Below are positions 16,399 through 26,014 of a DNA stretch of 64,000 nucleotides, piece after piece; the stretch's first letter is position 1; the number at the start of each line of letters is the position of its first letter. A program made the position numbers and the translations under genes. A model generated the notes under the pieces. The model saw nothing but the letters and a program-made list of their open reading frames with translations. It was not told the DNA's origin and did no database searches. The stretch spans positions 1-64,000 of the forward strand of contig NHDZ02000011.1 of the NCBI GenBank assembly GCA_002170485.2. The letters run 5' to 3'. Origin of the DNA: MED660 sp002691025 (GTDB lineage Bacteria > Myxococcota_A > UBA9160 > UBA4427).

Positions 16399-18678
16399 AT
16401 GCCNATCATTGAGACCACCGCTGAATTGGTCGCTCGCACCTACGCCGAAATGGAAGCCAGGCTTGAGGTCGTGCGCGGTCGACTGGATCGCCCCCTGACC
16501 TACGGTGAGAAGGTCTTGCTGGGGCATCTCGATGATCCCGCCGGCCAGGAACTGGCGCCGGGTGAGGCGTACCTTCAACTGCGTCCGGATCGGATCGCCA
16601 TGCAGGACGCGACGGCCCAGATGGCCATGCTTCAATTCATGCAGGCGGGNCGCGATGAGACGGCTGTTCCGACCACGGTTCATTGTGACCACCTGATTCA
16701 AGCCTACCAGGGGTCTTCAAACGATCTGGCAACGGCCAAGACCACCAACTCGGAGGTCTACGATTTCNTGCGCACCTGCTCGGCACGCTATGGGATCGGT
16801 TTCTGGGGGCCGGGTGCCGGCATCATCCATCAGGTGGTGCTGGAGAAGTACGCTTATCCGGGAGGCATGATGTTGGGTACGGACTCCCATACTCCCAACG
16901 CAGGNGGGCTTGGCATGTTTGCCTGTGGGGTGGGTGGGGCGGACGCCGTGGATGTCATGGCCGGTTTTCCCTGGGAGGTTCTCCACCCCAATCGAGTGGG
17001 CGTCCTGCTCACGGGCAGTCTCTCCGGTTGGACGGCTCCCAAGGATNTCATTCTCAAGGTTCTNGATGAGCTGACGGTCAAGGGCGGCACCAANCGTGTG
17101 GTGGAATATTTCGGCCCGGGTGCGGAGTCCATCAGTTGTACGGGCAAGGGCACCATCACCAACATGGGAGCGGAGNTNGGGGCCACGACATCGATCTTCG
17201 CCTGGGATGAGCGGATGGCCACCTATCTTGAAGCGACGGAGAGAAGCGCCATCGCAGAACTGGCGCGGAGCCACGCCACACTTTTGCGNTCCGACCCGGA
17301 AGTGCTGGAAGACCCCGGAAAATATTTCGATGTCCTGGTGGAGATCGATCTCTCCACCCTTGAGCCGCANATCGTGGGTCCGCATACACCCGATCTCGCT
17401 CGTCCGGTTTCGTCCATGGCCAGTGATGTCGGAAAGGAGGGGTATCCCGCCCAGCTTTCATCGGGATTGATCGGGAGNTGCACGAATTCATCGTACGANG
17501 ACATGTCCCGGGCGGCGGATGTGGCTCGCCAGGCCGAGGCGCACGGCGCGAAGACGAAGTCGACGCTCTGGGTCACACCCGGCTCGGAACAGATTCATCA
17601 GACCATTCAGCGGGATGGGCAGATGGAGGATTTTGAAGCCATCGGGGGAGTGGTTCTGGCCAACGCATGCGGACCGTGTATCGGTCAGTGGAAGCGTGAT
17701 GACATCGAGATGGGCGAAAGCAATTCCATCATCAGTTCCTACAACCGGAATTTCCCCAAACGCAATGATGGAAACCCGGAGACACTTTCCTTCATCGCGA
17801 GCCCGGAGGTGACGGTCGCTTATGCTTTGGCGGGGCATCTGGACTGGAGCCCGCTGGACGGTGAGATTGAAGCCGAGGATGGAACCTTCTTCCGACTGGA
17901 TCCTCCNGNGCCGGCGCCNGAGATCCCGGAGCAGGGATTCGTGATCTCNTATGAGGGNTATTNNGAGCCGCCCGAGGCGGGTCGCGATCAGGAAGTGGTG
18001 GTATCTCCGACCAGCAAGCGGTTGCAATTGCTTGAGCCTTTTCCGGCCTGGGACGGAAACGATTTCGTGGACCTTCCGCTTCTTCTCAAAGCCAAGGGAA
18101 AGTGCACCACAGATCACATCTCCATGGCGGGCCCGTGGTTGCGCTTCCGCGGCCATCTGGACAACATCAGCGACAACATGTTCCTGGGAGCCATCAACGC
18201 ATTCACAGATGAGGCCGGGAAGGGGCTTGACCAGCTTTCGGGTGAAAGTGGAAAAGGATTCCCCGAAATCGCGCGGCATTACAAGGCCGAGGGCCAGCGA
18301 TGGGTTGTGGTGGGGGACGAGAATTACGGCGAGGGCAGTAGCCGTGAACATGCGGCCATGTGTCCCCGCCATCTGGGCGCTGCGGCTGTGATCGTTCGGA
18401 GCTTCGCTCGTATCCACGAGTCGAATCTGAAGAAGCAGGGTGTGTTGCCGCTGACATTCACGGATCCGATGGATTATGACAAGGTCCGGGAAACCGATCG
18501 CGTCAGTGTTCTCGGTCTTTCGGAATTGACTCCAGATCGACCGTTGACGGTGGAGTTGCTTCATGAGGATGGCACTCGGGATTCGTTTCAAGTGGATCAG
18601 ACCCTCAATGAAGATCAGATCAAGTGGTTTCAGGCCGGGTCGGCTTTGAACCTGTTGCGCGGTGAGGCTGAGAGTTGA
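16399..18678 (+). CDS. acn: Aconitate hydratase (mitochondrial-type)
   Basis: Interconverts citrate and isocitrate in the TCA cycle. At 759 residues, and with QDATAQMAMLQFM near 74, it fits the mitochondrial-type aconitase better than the 890-residue AcnA. The [4Fe-4S] cysteines are in the CTNSS segment near 361 and in NACGPCIGQW near 424 and 427. Active-site phrases HCDHLI, LGTDSHTPN and the swivelling-domain GDENYGEGSSREHAA are intact. The ATG at 16399 follows AAGGAG eight bases upstream; an earlier TTG lacks support. About 20 Ns fall in this gene. It stands alone between a membrane protein and a lipid kinase. Confidence 0.95.
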   Translation: MXIIETTAELVARTYAEMEARLEVVRGRLDRPLTYGEKVLLGHLDDPAGQELAPGEAYLQLRPDRIAMQDATAQMAMLQFMQAXRDETAVPTTVHCDHLIQAYQGSSNDLATAKTTNSEVYDFXRTCSARYGIGFWGPGAGIIHQVVLEKYAYPGGMMLGTDSHTPNAXGLGMFACGVGGADAVDVMAGFPWEVLHPNRVGVLLTGSLSGWTAPKDXILKVXDELTVKGGTXRVVEYFGPGAESISCTGKGTITNMGAEXGATTSIFAWDERMATYLEATERSAIAELARSHATLLXSDPEVLEDPGKYFDVLVEIDLSTLEPXIVGPHTPDLARPVSSMASDVGKEGYPAQLSSGLIGXCTNSSYXDMSRAADVARQAEAHGAKTKSTLWVTPGSEQIHQTIQRDGQMEDFEAIGGVVLANACGPCIGQWKRDDIEMGESNSIISSYNRNFPKRNDGNPETLSFIASPEVTVAYALAGHLDWSPLDGEIEAEDGTFFRLDPXXPAXEIPEQGFVIXYEXYXEPPEAGRDQEVVVSPTSKRLQLLEPFPAWDGNDFVDLPLLLKAKGKCTTDHISMAGPWLRFRGHLDNISDNMFLGAINAFTDEAGKGLDQLSGESGKGFPEIARHYKAEGQRWVVVGDENYGEGSSREHAAMCPRHLGAAAVIVRSFARIHESNLKKQGVLPLTFTDPMDYDKVRETDRVSVLGLSELTPDRPLTVELLHEDGTRDSFQVDQTLNEDQIKWFQAGSALNLLRGEAES

Positions 18679-18761
18679 AGTGGGCGCGGTGAATCGGGCC
18701 GTCCTGTTGAGTTCTCATTGTCCAGGATGCTACGTCCGCCCGTCCATTTGAGGATCGATAC

Positions 18762-19712
18762 GTGCCTGCGCCGACTTTGATCATCATCAACCCGAAAGCG
18801 GGAAAGAAGCCTCCTCGGATTTCCCGTTTGGAGGCTCGCCTGAAAGACGTATTGGGTGGCGAAGTAGAGTTGGCTCGCACCCAGAAGCCACGCGATGCGA
18901 TTCGCATTGCCCGAGAGGCCGTCCGCTCGGGTGTGGGCCGGTTGGTGGTGGGGGGAGGGGACGGCACACTCTCGGAAGTGGTGACGGGTGTGCTCGACGC
19001 GAGGCTGGGAAACGAAGTGGAGATCGGTTTCCTGCCCCTGGGTTCGGGGTGTGATCTGGCGCGATCGGTGGGACTGCCTCGCGAGATTTCGCGTTCGCTT
19101 GAACTGTTGGCTCACGGAGAGCGCCGAACACTCGATGCGGGGCGGGTGAAATTCATGGGCCGGGATGGCACTCCCGGATCCTTCTGCTTCATCAATGAAA
19201 CCAGCTTCGGATTGAGCGGGCTGACCGTAGACTGGATGAACCGCTTTGGTCGTCGCCTGGGTCCTCGCCTCGGTTTTGCGCTGGCGGCGGCTCAGGCCGT
19301 TCTTCGTGGCCCGAAGCCGGACGTGGTGATTTCGGTAGATGGACACGAAGTGCACAGCGGGCCGACCTCGATGGTGGTGGTGGCCAACGGCTGTTTTTTC
19401 GGCGGGGGCATGAAGATTGCGCCCGACGCGAAGCCGGATGACGGGGAATTCGATGTGGTGATCGTGCGCCCGCTTTCCCGCCCCCGGTTCCTGGCGAATT
19501 TCCCATCCCTTTACAGGGGCACGCATCTTTCGCATCCAGCTGTTCGCGTTTTCAGGGGGAGGCAGGTCGAAGCCCATCCTCAAAACGGAAGTGAGGCTCT
19601 TCTGGATACGGACGGTGAGGCCATGGGGGGGCTGCCCATTTCGGTGGAGTTGTTGCCCAAGGCCATTCGCTTTTTCGGTTTTCCGACGGATAGAGAGGAG
19701 TCCAACTCATGA
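18762..19712 (+). CDS. Diacylglycerol/lipid kinase family protein (YegS-like)
   Basis: Phosphorylates a lipid such as diacylglycerol, a sphingoid base or a related alcohol. The N-terminal INPKAGKK and the nucleotide-binding GGGDGTLSEV near 65 are the family signature; LPLGSGCDLARSVG follows near 92, and a C-terminal beta-sandwich region ends in SVELLPKAIRFF. The start is GTG at 18762. The stop overlaps the next gene's start by 4 bases (ATGA). Given the serine palmitoyltransferase-like gene 7 kb away, a sphingoid or ceramide substrate is a speculative option; the sequence does not decide it. Confidence 0.85.
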   Translation: MPAPTLIIINPKAGKKPPRISRLEARLKDVLGGEVELARTQKPRDAIRIAREAVRSGVGRLVVGGGDGTLSEVVTGVLDARLGNEVEIGFLPLGSGCDLARSVGLPREISRSLELLAHGERRTLDAGRVKFMGRDGTPGSFCFINETSFGLSGLTVDWMNRFGRRLGPRLGFALAAAQAVLRGPKPDVVISVDGHEVHSGPTSMVVVANGCFFGGGMKIAPDAKPDDGEFDVVIVRPLSRPRFLANFPSLYRGTHLSHPAVRVFRGRQVEAHPQNGSEALLDTDGEAMGGLPISVELLPKAIRFFGFPTDREESNS

Positions 19713-20668
19713 ATGTCTTTGAGAAGGTCCGGTCTGCTTGTGGGTGGGTGGCCGAGGAGGCCCGCTTTGTCCATGTGGATCAATCGGCTCTGGAAGAATT
19801 GGCCCATCGTCTGACTTCGATCGAGGTTCCGCCGGAGTCGGCGGACCCCACTCAATTCCGCTTGAAGGATGACCCAACTACGATCTCCTTTGTGTTCTGC
19901 ATGGATGCGATCAATTTTGGATCGGGTTGGTTCCCTGAACTGCAGAAACGAAATGGGAGATCAGGGTATCTCTCCTTGGCGGGCGCCTTGCGGGATCATT
20001 TTGAATCGAATGGAGAATTCGATGCCGGGACGCTTCGTGCGATGACTGCAGCCGACTGCGCCCGCATCCTTGAGCAGAGTTCCCCCACTCCCGCCATCTG
20101 GGAGTTGATGGATCTCTTTGCTCGTTCCTGGCGCGATCTCGGTGAACTCCTGGAGCTTGAATTCGGCGGCTCCTTGTTTTCCCTGGTGGATTCCGCCGAG
20201 CAGCATGCGGCGAACCTGGTGGACTGCCTGGTGCGGATGCCCCTGTATCAGGATGCCGTCTCCTATCGGGGTCGAGAGGTCCCTTTCTACAAGCGCGCGC
20301 AGATCACGTGTTCGGACCTGGCTATGGCGTTTGAGGGCGAGGGGCCGGGTCGTTTCGACGATCTGGATCAGCTGACTCTTTTTGCCGACAACCTGGTACC
20401 GCATGTCCTGCGGATGGAAGGCGTCCTGCTCTATGAGGCCGAGCTCCTTGCTCGGATCGATGCCGGTGAGTTGATCCCGGTGGGCTCCGAAGAAGAGGTG
20501 GAGATTCGTGCCGTTGCGCTTCATGCCGTGGAGTCCATGGCGAGCATCGTAAAGGGAAGTCCCGGTGAGCTACTCCCCTATGAGATCGATCATCGACTCT
20601 GGGCCTATGGACAGAACAAGGCCATCAAGTCCCGCCCAAGACACCGGAGCCGCAGCACGTTCTACTGA
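19709..20668 (+). CDS. Queuosine 5'-phosphate N-glycosylase/hydrolase (Qng1, DUF2419)
   Basis: Salvage enzyme that frees queuine from queuosine 5'-phosphate. The family phrases are clear: FCMDAINFGSGW near 62-73, FYKRAQITCSDLAMAF near 190, LTLFADNLVPHVLRMEGVL near 222-240 and EIRAVALHAVE near 265. The DAINFGSGW segment and its Asp are part of the substrate pocket in characterised members. 319 residues is the usual length. It is translationally coupled to the lipid kinase through an ATGA overlap. No tgt or queuine-transport gene is in the window, so the pathway partner cannot be seen here. Confidence 0.85.
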   Translation: MNVFEKVRSACGWVAEEARFVHVDQSALEELAHRLTSIEVPPESADPTQFRLKDDPTTISFVFCMDAINFGSGWFPELQKRNGRSGYLSLAGALRDHFESNGEFDAGTLRAMTAADCARILEQSSPTPAIWELMDLFARSWRDLGELLELEFGGSLFSLVDSAEQHAANLVDCLVRMPLYQDAVSYRGREVPFYKRAQITCSDLAMAFEGEGPGRFDDLDQLTLFADNLVPHVLRMEGVLLYEAELLARIDAGELIPVGSEEEVEIRAVALHAVESMASIVKGSPGELLPYEIDHRLWAYGQNKAIKSRPRHRSRSTFY

Positions 20669-20788
20669 TGGCTCTCCGGGGGTCTCTTGCGAGGAACCCC
20701 CCTCGAAGCCGTTTGTCCCGCGTTGGTTATACTGGATGCCCTTGATGCCGGAGTAGCTTGATCCTGGTGATCTGGAAGGGAAGTCGTT

Positions 20789-21664
20789 TTGAGTGTTCAG
20801 TTGACAGAGAGTCAGATCCAGGATTTCCGCCGGGATGGATTCCTGGTGGTCCGCGGTGCACTCAGTGATGCCGAGATCGAGGATTTCGGTGCGGCGGTGG
20901 ATGTGGCGGTGGCCGACCGGACCTTCGGCGATGAGCGCTCCGTGGAAGAGAAGACGCTCTACGAGCAGTCCTTCATCCAGTGCATGAATCTGTGGGAGGA
21001 TCATCCCGACGTACGCCCCGCGACTTTCCACGCGGGGCTGGCCGAGATGGCTTCGAAGATGCTGGGTGCCGAGGCCGTGCGGGTCTGGCACGATCAAGCG
21101 CTCTACAAGGAGTCCGGGGGTCGTGAGACCGATCCCCATCAAGATCTTCCCTTCTGGCCCATGAAGCCCGCCGAACAGGTGACTGCATGGATTGCTTTTG
21201 ATGGGGCTACACGGGACATGGGTGCCATGGCCTATCTACCCGGCTCGCATAGCGTGGGGCTCCAGAAGTTCGTCGACATCACACATATGCTCCACCCGGA
21301 ACCCTACGCCATCATGGAAGATCCGAAGGTGGCTTCCATTGAGCCGGTCTGGGTGGAAGTGGAGAAGGGCGATGTGGTCTTTCATCATTCCCTTTGCGTC
21401 CATCTCGCCCAGCCCAACAAGACGGATCAGACACGTCGGGTCTTTTGCGTCATCTACTTTGCAGATGGCTGTGTTCGAGCGGCCCCCTGGCCTCATGTTT
21501 CCGTGGACCGTCAGGGGATCGAGGTCGGGAATCCCATTGAGGGAGAGGTGACGCCCATCGCATGGCCGCGCCCAGCCGGAGATCTTCCGGGGACGCCGTC
21601 GGACGCGGGTCCGGCTGTGGGGTTCCAGCACAAGAGCGAGCGGGGCGGTCGTCTGCCGGGCTGA
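20789..21664 (+). CDS. Phytanoyl-CoA dioxygenase (PhyH) family Fe(II)/2-oxoglutarate enzyme
   Basis: An Fe(II)/2-oxoglutarate-dependent hydroxylase of about 291 residues. The iron-binding facial triad is HxD in DPHQDLPFW near 116-118 and a distal His in VHLAQPN near 208; the 2-oxoglutarate Arg probably follows in QTRRVF. TTG at 20789 is the start, preceded by a GGAAGGGA ribosome site. It converges with the formylglycine-type sulfatase (20 bases between stops). PhyH members act on acyl-CoAs, secondary metabolites or alkyl sulfates; nothing in the sequence decides the substrate. Confidence 0.85.
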   Translation: MSVQLTESQIQDFRRDGFLVVRGALSDAEIEDFGAAVDVAVADRTFGDERSVEEKTLYEQSFIQCMNLWEDHPDVRPATFHAGLAEMASKMLGAEAVRVWHDQALYKESGGRETDPHQDLPFWPMKPAEQVTAWIAFDGATRDMGAMAYLPGSHSVGLQKFVDITHMLHPEPYAIMEDPKVASIEPVWVEVEKGDVVFHHSLCVHLAQPNKTDQTRRVFCVIYFADGCVRAAPWPHVSVDRQGIEVGNPIEGEVTPIAWPRPAGDLPGTPSDAGPAVGFQHKSERGGRLPG

Positions 21665-21684
21665 GCGGCCGTGTGGCTCCGGTT

Positions 21685-23994
21685 CTATTGGCGGATCCGT
21701 TCGGCGGAAGGGCTTCCGGGGAGGGCCTCTCCTTGATCGTCTTCCAGCTTGATTCGCACTCTTCGAAGTCGTCCCGAGAAATCAAAGGGAGACTCGTAGT
21801 CGGGTGTGACCGAGACCAGCGCGTCGCGTCCCACATCCAGGCCCTCGAAGGAGATCACCATGGGAAGAGTCGTGATGTCGGCGAGAGACGCTACGACTTC
21901 TCCATCCACTTGCAGGTCGGCACGGCCGCGATGTTCGCCATCACGCTGGAAATGATAGGTGACGAGATGGGCTCCAGGCGGGATCGGCGTTTCAGACCGC
22001 ATCACGTGATGGGTGCCGGCGTAGTTGTAGTCATGCATCAGGTGGCCTGACTTCATGTAGAGGCTCCACCCACTGCAGCGATCTCCATGGGCGATAAGAA
22101 CTCCGTTTCCCTCTTCGTCCAGTTCGATTTCCGCCTCGATCGTGTACGAGCGATTGCGGATATCGGGAGCGGCATCCGTGGGGAGGTGGGCCATGCCGGG
22201 CCAGTACTCGAATTCGGTTCGTCCGCTTTCGTGACCGCCGCTCAGTACCCATCGTTCGTTGAAGGCGCGGTCGTCCAGGGGAAGCACCAGATTGCGTCTG
22301 GCTTCGGACCACCAGAGGTCCTTCAAGACCGAGAGCCTTTCTCCCTCCTCTTCAGCGAGATCCTCGTATTCCGAGAAATCCCCCTCGAGTCGGTAGAGTT
22401 CCCATGTGTCGTCTTCGAAATCAGTACCCGGGGCGTGCCAGGCTACGGCCTTCCATCCCTGGTGGACGATGGCGCGGTGTCCAAAGAGTTCAAAGATCTG
22501 CGGTCCTCGCTCGATGACAGCCTCTTCATCGGAAAAGGTGGACGCAAAGCTGACGCCATCGATGGGGATCTGCGCGAGCCCCGCCATGCTCTCCGGGGCT
22601 TGCAATCCGACCAGGTCGAGAACGGTGGTGTAGAGATCCGTGGCGTGCACGAAGCCGTGACGCAGGGCCCCTTGATCCTGGATGCCCGCGGGCCAGTGCA
22701 CGATCAGTGGATCTCGCACCCCGCCCCCATGCACATTCTGTTTGAAGCGCTTGAGGGGTGTATTTCCGGCCATCGCCCAGCCCAGGGGATAATTGTTGTT
22801 GAGAAGGGGGCCGCCGATCTGGTCCGCGGCCGCCAGGTTCTCCTCCACGCTGTCTCGGATTCCGTTGGCGACGCGCATGGAATTGACGGTGCCAAGAGGT
22901 GTGCCCTCCTGACTGGCTCCGTTGTCGGAGAGAACGAAGAGTACCGTGTTCTCCAACTGACCGATCTCTTCAAGGAAATCGATCAGTCGGCCCAGTTGCG
23001 CATCGGCATGTTCCATCATCCCCGCATAGGCGGCCTGGAGTTGGATGAAGGATTCTCTTCTCTCGGGCGGCAGGTCATCCCAGGGTTTGACACCCCGGTG
23101 TCGGGGCGTGAGTCTGGTTCCGGGTGGGACGATTCCGAGTTCGAGTTGACGTGCCAGCCTTCTTTCGCGCGTTTGGTCGTATCCGTCCTTGAAGACTTCG
23201 CGATACGGGGCGATGAAGGACTCGGGGGCTTGATGAGGCGCGTGGCAAGCCCCGAAGGCCAGATTGAGGAAGAGTGGTTTTTCCGGGGCGACGGATTTCT
23301 GGTCGCGGAAGAACGCGATGGCGCGATCGACCAGATCGACACTCAAGTGGTAGTCCTCGGCATGATCGGGTTCGATGCGGTGGTTGTCGCAGGTGAGTTC
23401 CGGAAAATAGTGATTGGTTTCGCCCGCAAAGAAGCCATAGAAGCGATCAAATCCACGTTGAAGTGGCCACTGGTCATAGGGGCCTGCGGCCGTGGTCTCG
23501 TGCATGGGGGTGAGATGCCATTTGCCCACCGCGCCCGTATTCCAACCGGCGGGCCGAAGGACTTCGGGGAGCGTCGCCGCATCCGGGACCAATCGGCCAC
23601 GAGAGCCGGGAAACCCCAGGTCCCAGTCGGTCAGGGTGCCAATCCCGACGCGGTGATGGTTTCGGCCGGTGAGGAGGCAGGCTCGAGTGGCGGAGCACAG
23701 GCCGGTGGTATGAAAGCCCGTATAACGGAGGCCGCCGGCCGCCAATCGGTCCAGGTGAGGCGTTGCGATTTCGGACCCGTAGCAACCGAAGTCGCTGAAT
23801 CCGACATCATCAAAGACCACGAAGACGATATTCGGGGTGCCCGGCTTGGCCACCGTCTTGGGGGGCCAGGTGGGCTCCGAGTCATGGATCGTATTTCCAA
23901 TATGGCCTTGGGCCTTGCGTTTTTCGCTTTCCATGAGGTCCATGATGGCACGCCCGGTGGCCGGGCCACAGTCCCGAGGTGGAGCCGCGTTCAT
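21685..23994 (-). CDS. Arylsulfatase, formylglycine type
   Basis: A sulfatase of about 769 residues, the length of AtsA-type arylsulfatases. The active-site stretch is CSATRACLLTGR near 100-111, a Cys-type formylglycine site with Ala in place of the usual Pro. The metal ligand pair is in VFDDVGFSDFG near 60, and a further ligand region is VLSDNGAS. A C-terminal region with SYTIEAEIELDEEGNG resembles a concanavalin-like domain of large sulfatases. No signal peptide is seen, so it may be cytoplasmic. Its ATG immediately follows the stop of the PheC-AroQ gene. No formylglycine-generating enzyme is seen in the window. Confidence 0.93.
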   Translation of the reverse strand: MNAAPPRDCGPATGRAIMDLMESEKRKAQGHIGNTIHDSEPTWPPKTVAKPGTPNIVFVVFDDVGFSDFGCYGSEIATPHLDRLAAGGLRYTGFHTTGLCSATRACLLTGRNHHRVGIGTLTDWDLGFPGSRGRLVPDAATLPEVLRPAGWNTGAVGKWHLTPMHETTAAGPYDQWPLQRGFDRFYGFFAGETNHYFPELTCDNHRIEPDHAEDYHLSVDLVDRAIAFFRDQKSVAPEKPLFLNLAFGACHAPHQAPESFIAPYREVFKDGYDQTRERRLARQLELGIVPPGTRLTPRHRGVKPWDDLPPERRESFIQLQAAYAGMMEHADAQLGRLIDFLEEIGQLENTVLFVLSDNGASQEGTPLGTVNSMRVANGIRDSVEENLAAADQIGGPLLNNNYPLGWAMAGNTPLKRFKQNVHGGGVRDPLIVHWPAGIQDQGALRHGFVHATDLYTTVLDLVGLQAPESMAGLAQIPIDGVSFASTFSDEEAVIERGPQIFELFGHRAIVHQGWKAVAWHAPGTDFEDDTWELYRLEGDFSEYEDLAEEEGERLSVLKDLWWSEARRNLVLPLDDRAFNERWVLSGGHESGRTEFEYWPGMAHLPTDAAPDIRNRSYTIEAEIELDEEGNGVLIAHGDRCSGWSLYMKSGHLMHDYNYAGTHHVMRSETPIPPGAHLVTYHFQRDGEHRGRADLQVDGEVVASLADITTLPMVISFEGLDVGRDALVSVTPDYESPFDFSGRLRRVRIKLEDDQGEALPGSPSAERIRQ

Positions 23995-25320
23995 TCAACG
24001 GTTTGGCGGCGGCCTGGATGAGGTCAACGCAATCAGGGCCTCGGTGATGGCGGATTGCATCGCGGGGGTGAGATCGGTGGAGACCAGTTCTTCCCGGCTG
24101 GCCTGGCGGACTTCGTTCGGGTCGATGTCTTCCGGCAAAGCCACCAGCAGGGTCGCGATACGATCATTGATCCGCACCAGGGCCGGTCGCAACTCGGTGT
24201 TGAGGTCAGGGGCCACTCGCGCGTGGGCGGCAGGGTGGGCCAGGGTCTGGCGCTGGATGCTTTTCGCGGCTTCGATCTGGGCTCGGTAGAAGTCCAGAAC
24301 CGCTTCTTCTTTCGATTTGAAAGCCTCGGGATCCTGGGCCATTTCAATTTGGTAGCGAGCGATCGCATCCGCAAGGACCCGGGTTTCGACTTCCGGAACT
24401 TCAATGGGACCACCGGCCCCTCTTTTTGCTTCGGCCACCATAGGCATGAGGGAAAGTCTTTCGTCCACGGCGGCGAGCAGGGCCCGCAGAGGCCGGGTGG
24501 TCAAGGTGGGGTGGGTCGATTTTCCGATTTCCTGGATCCGTAGCGTTTCAAGCTGGCCGCTCTGCTCGGCTTCGAGCAACCAGGCATCGAGATCTCGTGC
24601 GAGTTCTGGATTGTCGGCTCGGACCAGGAAGGCTTTCCGGTCACGGGTAAAAGGTCCGATGCTGCGCAGTCCGGGGAATTGGCTTTGCCATACGGGGGCT
24701 TCCCGGGTGTCCGTGATGGCGGCATCCACACGGCCCTGGGCCAGTGCCTGGATGACCTCCTGGTTTTCTGACATGGGTAGGATGCGGGCTTTCTTGAAGT
24801 GCTTCTGGGAGACGCGTTCCAGATGCCCCCCGCCATTGACGGCGATTTGGAACTGCTTCTCGTCGAGTTCCTCGATGGTGACGAAGGGGCTGGCGTCGGG
24901 AACCAGGACCAGCGCGCCGCTGGTGGTGATGGGGAGACTGAAGCGTCCTCGAAGTGAACGTTCGGGACGGACGGTGACGCCGCTCATGGCCACATCAAAG
25001 CGTCCCGCATCGAGGTCTTCCAGCAGGTCCGGCCAACGGAAGAGGACAAACTCGATGTCGAGGCCTCGATCCCGGGCGAAGGCGCGTGCCAGAGTGGGCG
25101 CCAGACCTTGATAGAGGACGGGGCCTTCTGGTTTTCCGCCAAGCAGACTGAAAGGCGCATAGTCGCCCGAGGTTCCGACCCGCAAGGGGGGAGCGGGAGA
25201 GGCCGGGGTCCCCATGGCCACGAGGCAGACCACGGCAGCCAGAGCGATCCAGTTCGGCCGCGGCCGCTTCCTTTCCCCTGGGGTCAAGGTGTCTGAGTGG
25301 AAGCGCGACATCTTCTTCAT
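23995..25320 (-). CDS. Exported bifunctional cyclohexadienyl dehydratase-chorismate mutase (PheC-AroQ fusion)
   Basis: Predicted to turn chorismate to prephenate and then to phenylpyruvate in the periplasm. After a signal peptide (LAAVVCLVAMGTPASPAP) comes a solute-binding-protein-fold domain with the PheC phrases LRVGTSGDYAPFS, WPDLLEDLDAGRFDVAMSGVT in pieces, and LLEAEQSGQLE; PheC is a known enzyme of this fold. From about residue 270 follows an all-helical AroQ-type chorismate mutase: LLAAVDERLSLMPMVAEAK, RVLADAIARYQIEMAQ and FYRAQIEAAKSIQ. ATG at 25320 with a GGAAGG site is used; an upstream frame start lacks support. It is followed at once by the sulfatase. A plain amino-acid-binding protein is the alternative, but PheC-specific phrases and the mutase argue against it. 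Confidence 0.8.
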   Translation of the reverse strand: MKKMSRFHSDTLTPGERKRPRPNWIALAAVVCLVAMGTPASPAPPLRVGTSGDYAPFSLLGGKPEGPVLYQGLAPTLARAFARDRGLDIEFVLFRWPDLLEDLDAGRFDVAMSGVTVRPERSLRGRFSLPITTSGALVLVPDASPFVTIEELDEKQFQIAVNGGGHLERVSQKHFKKARILPMSENQEVIQALAQGRVDAAITDTREAPVWQSQFPGLRSIGPFTRDRKAFLVRADNPELARDLDAWLLEAEQSGQLETLRIQEIGKSTHPTLTTRPLRALLAAVDERLSLMPMVAEAKRGAGGPIEVPEVETRVLADAIARYQIEMAQDPEAFKSKEEAVLDFYRAQIEAAKSIQRQTLAHPAAHARVAPDLNTELRPALVRINDRIATLLVALPEDIDPNEVRQASREELVSTDLTPAMQSAITEALIALTSSRPPPNR

Positions 25321-25505
25321 GGGAACCTTCCACAGCACGTGAGAGAGAATTGACCCGGATCCTGACATCTTCTAAGGTGGGCGGCCACCGCTGGCCCGCC
25401 TGCGCCTGGAACCCCCCGTACCACTTTCAGTGCGTGAATTTGCCGGCTCCGCGTAGGGCGTGATCGACCGTGAAGGTCGGCGTCAAGAAGATTGAGGGTA
25501 TCGCC

Positions 25506-25988
25506 ATGATTGCAATGGACGAGATCGAATCTGGACTCTTTGTGACCCACAAGGCAACGGGTCTTCGATATAGCGTGATCGATTCCGAGGATGATGAAGT
25601 TCTTCTTTCGCCGGAGCAGGAAGGATTGCAGGATCTGACTGTGGCCCTGGCGCTCTTTCAGGCGGAGTTCATTGCCAGTGATCGTTTCCGGGGCGCACCC
25701 GGCGGTCGACGTGGCGGTAAGTCACGCGGTCGCAGGCGACCGAGCACGACACCGGCCGCGCCGGCGGGGCCGAAATGCCGAGGCAAGGTCAAGAAGATGG
25801 TCCGTGACCGTGGTTTCGGGTTCATCCGGGGCGAGGACGGAAAGGAAGTCTTCTTCCACCGGTCCGGCTTGAATGCGGCCGAATACGATTCGCTCTCGGA
25901 GGGCGATGACGTCGAATACGTGGTGCAAGAGGGCCCGCGAGGCGCTCGAGCTGAAAACGTCAAGCATGCCGGGGCTGCTGAGAGCTGA
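25506..25988 (+). CDS. Cold-shock-domain protein with N-terminal extension
   Basis: A nucleic-acid-binding protein of about 160 residues. The C-terminal cold-shock domain (about 90-155) has both RNP motifs in variant form, GFGFIRG and VFFHRSGL. The N-terminal 65 residues are acidic and unrecognised. A linker rich in Arg, Gly, Ser and Pro (GGRRGGKSRGRRRPSTTPAAPAG in two parts) could bind RNA. ATG at 25506 is used; a GTG at 25470 would add 12 residues. It is convergent with nadE. It is longer than CspA-type proteins (about 70 residues), so it is an extended family member. Confidence 0.8.
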   Translation: MIAMDEIESGLFVTHKATGLRYSVIDSEDDEVLLSPEQEGLQDLTVALALFQAEFIASDRFRGAPGGRRGGKSRGRRRPSTTPAAPAGPKCRGKVKKMVRDRGFGFIRGEDGKEVFFHRSGLNAAEYDSLSEGDDVEYVVQEGPRGARAENVKHAGAAES

Positions 25989-26014
25989 TTCCGGCGACGG
26001 TTCCGGGTGCTCGT

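Noticed and set aside
22087..24021. A 644-residue frame antisense to the arylsulfatase
   Set aside because: It is the shadow of a high-GC gene with complete sulfatase motifs; no recognisable domain.
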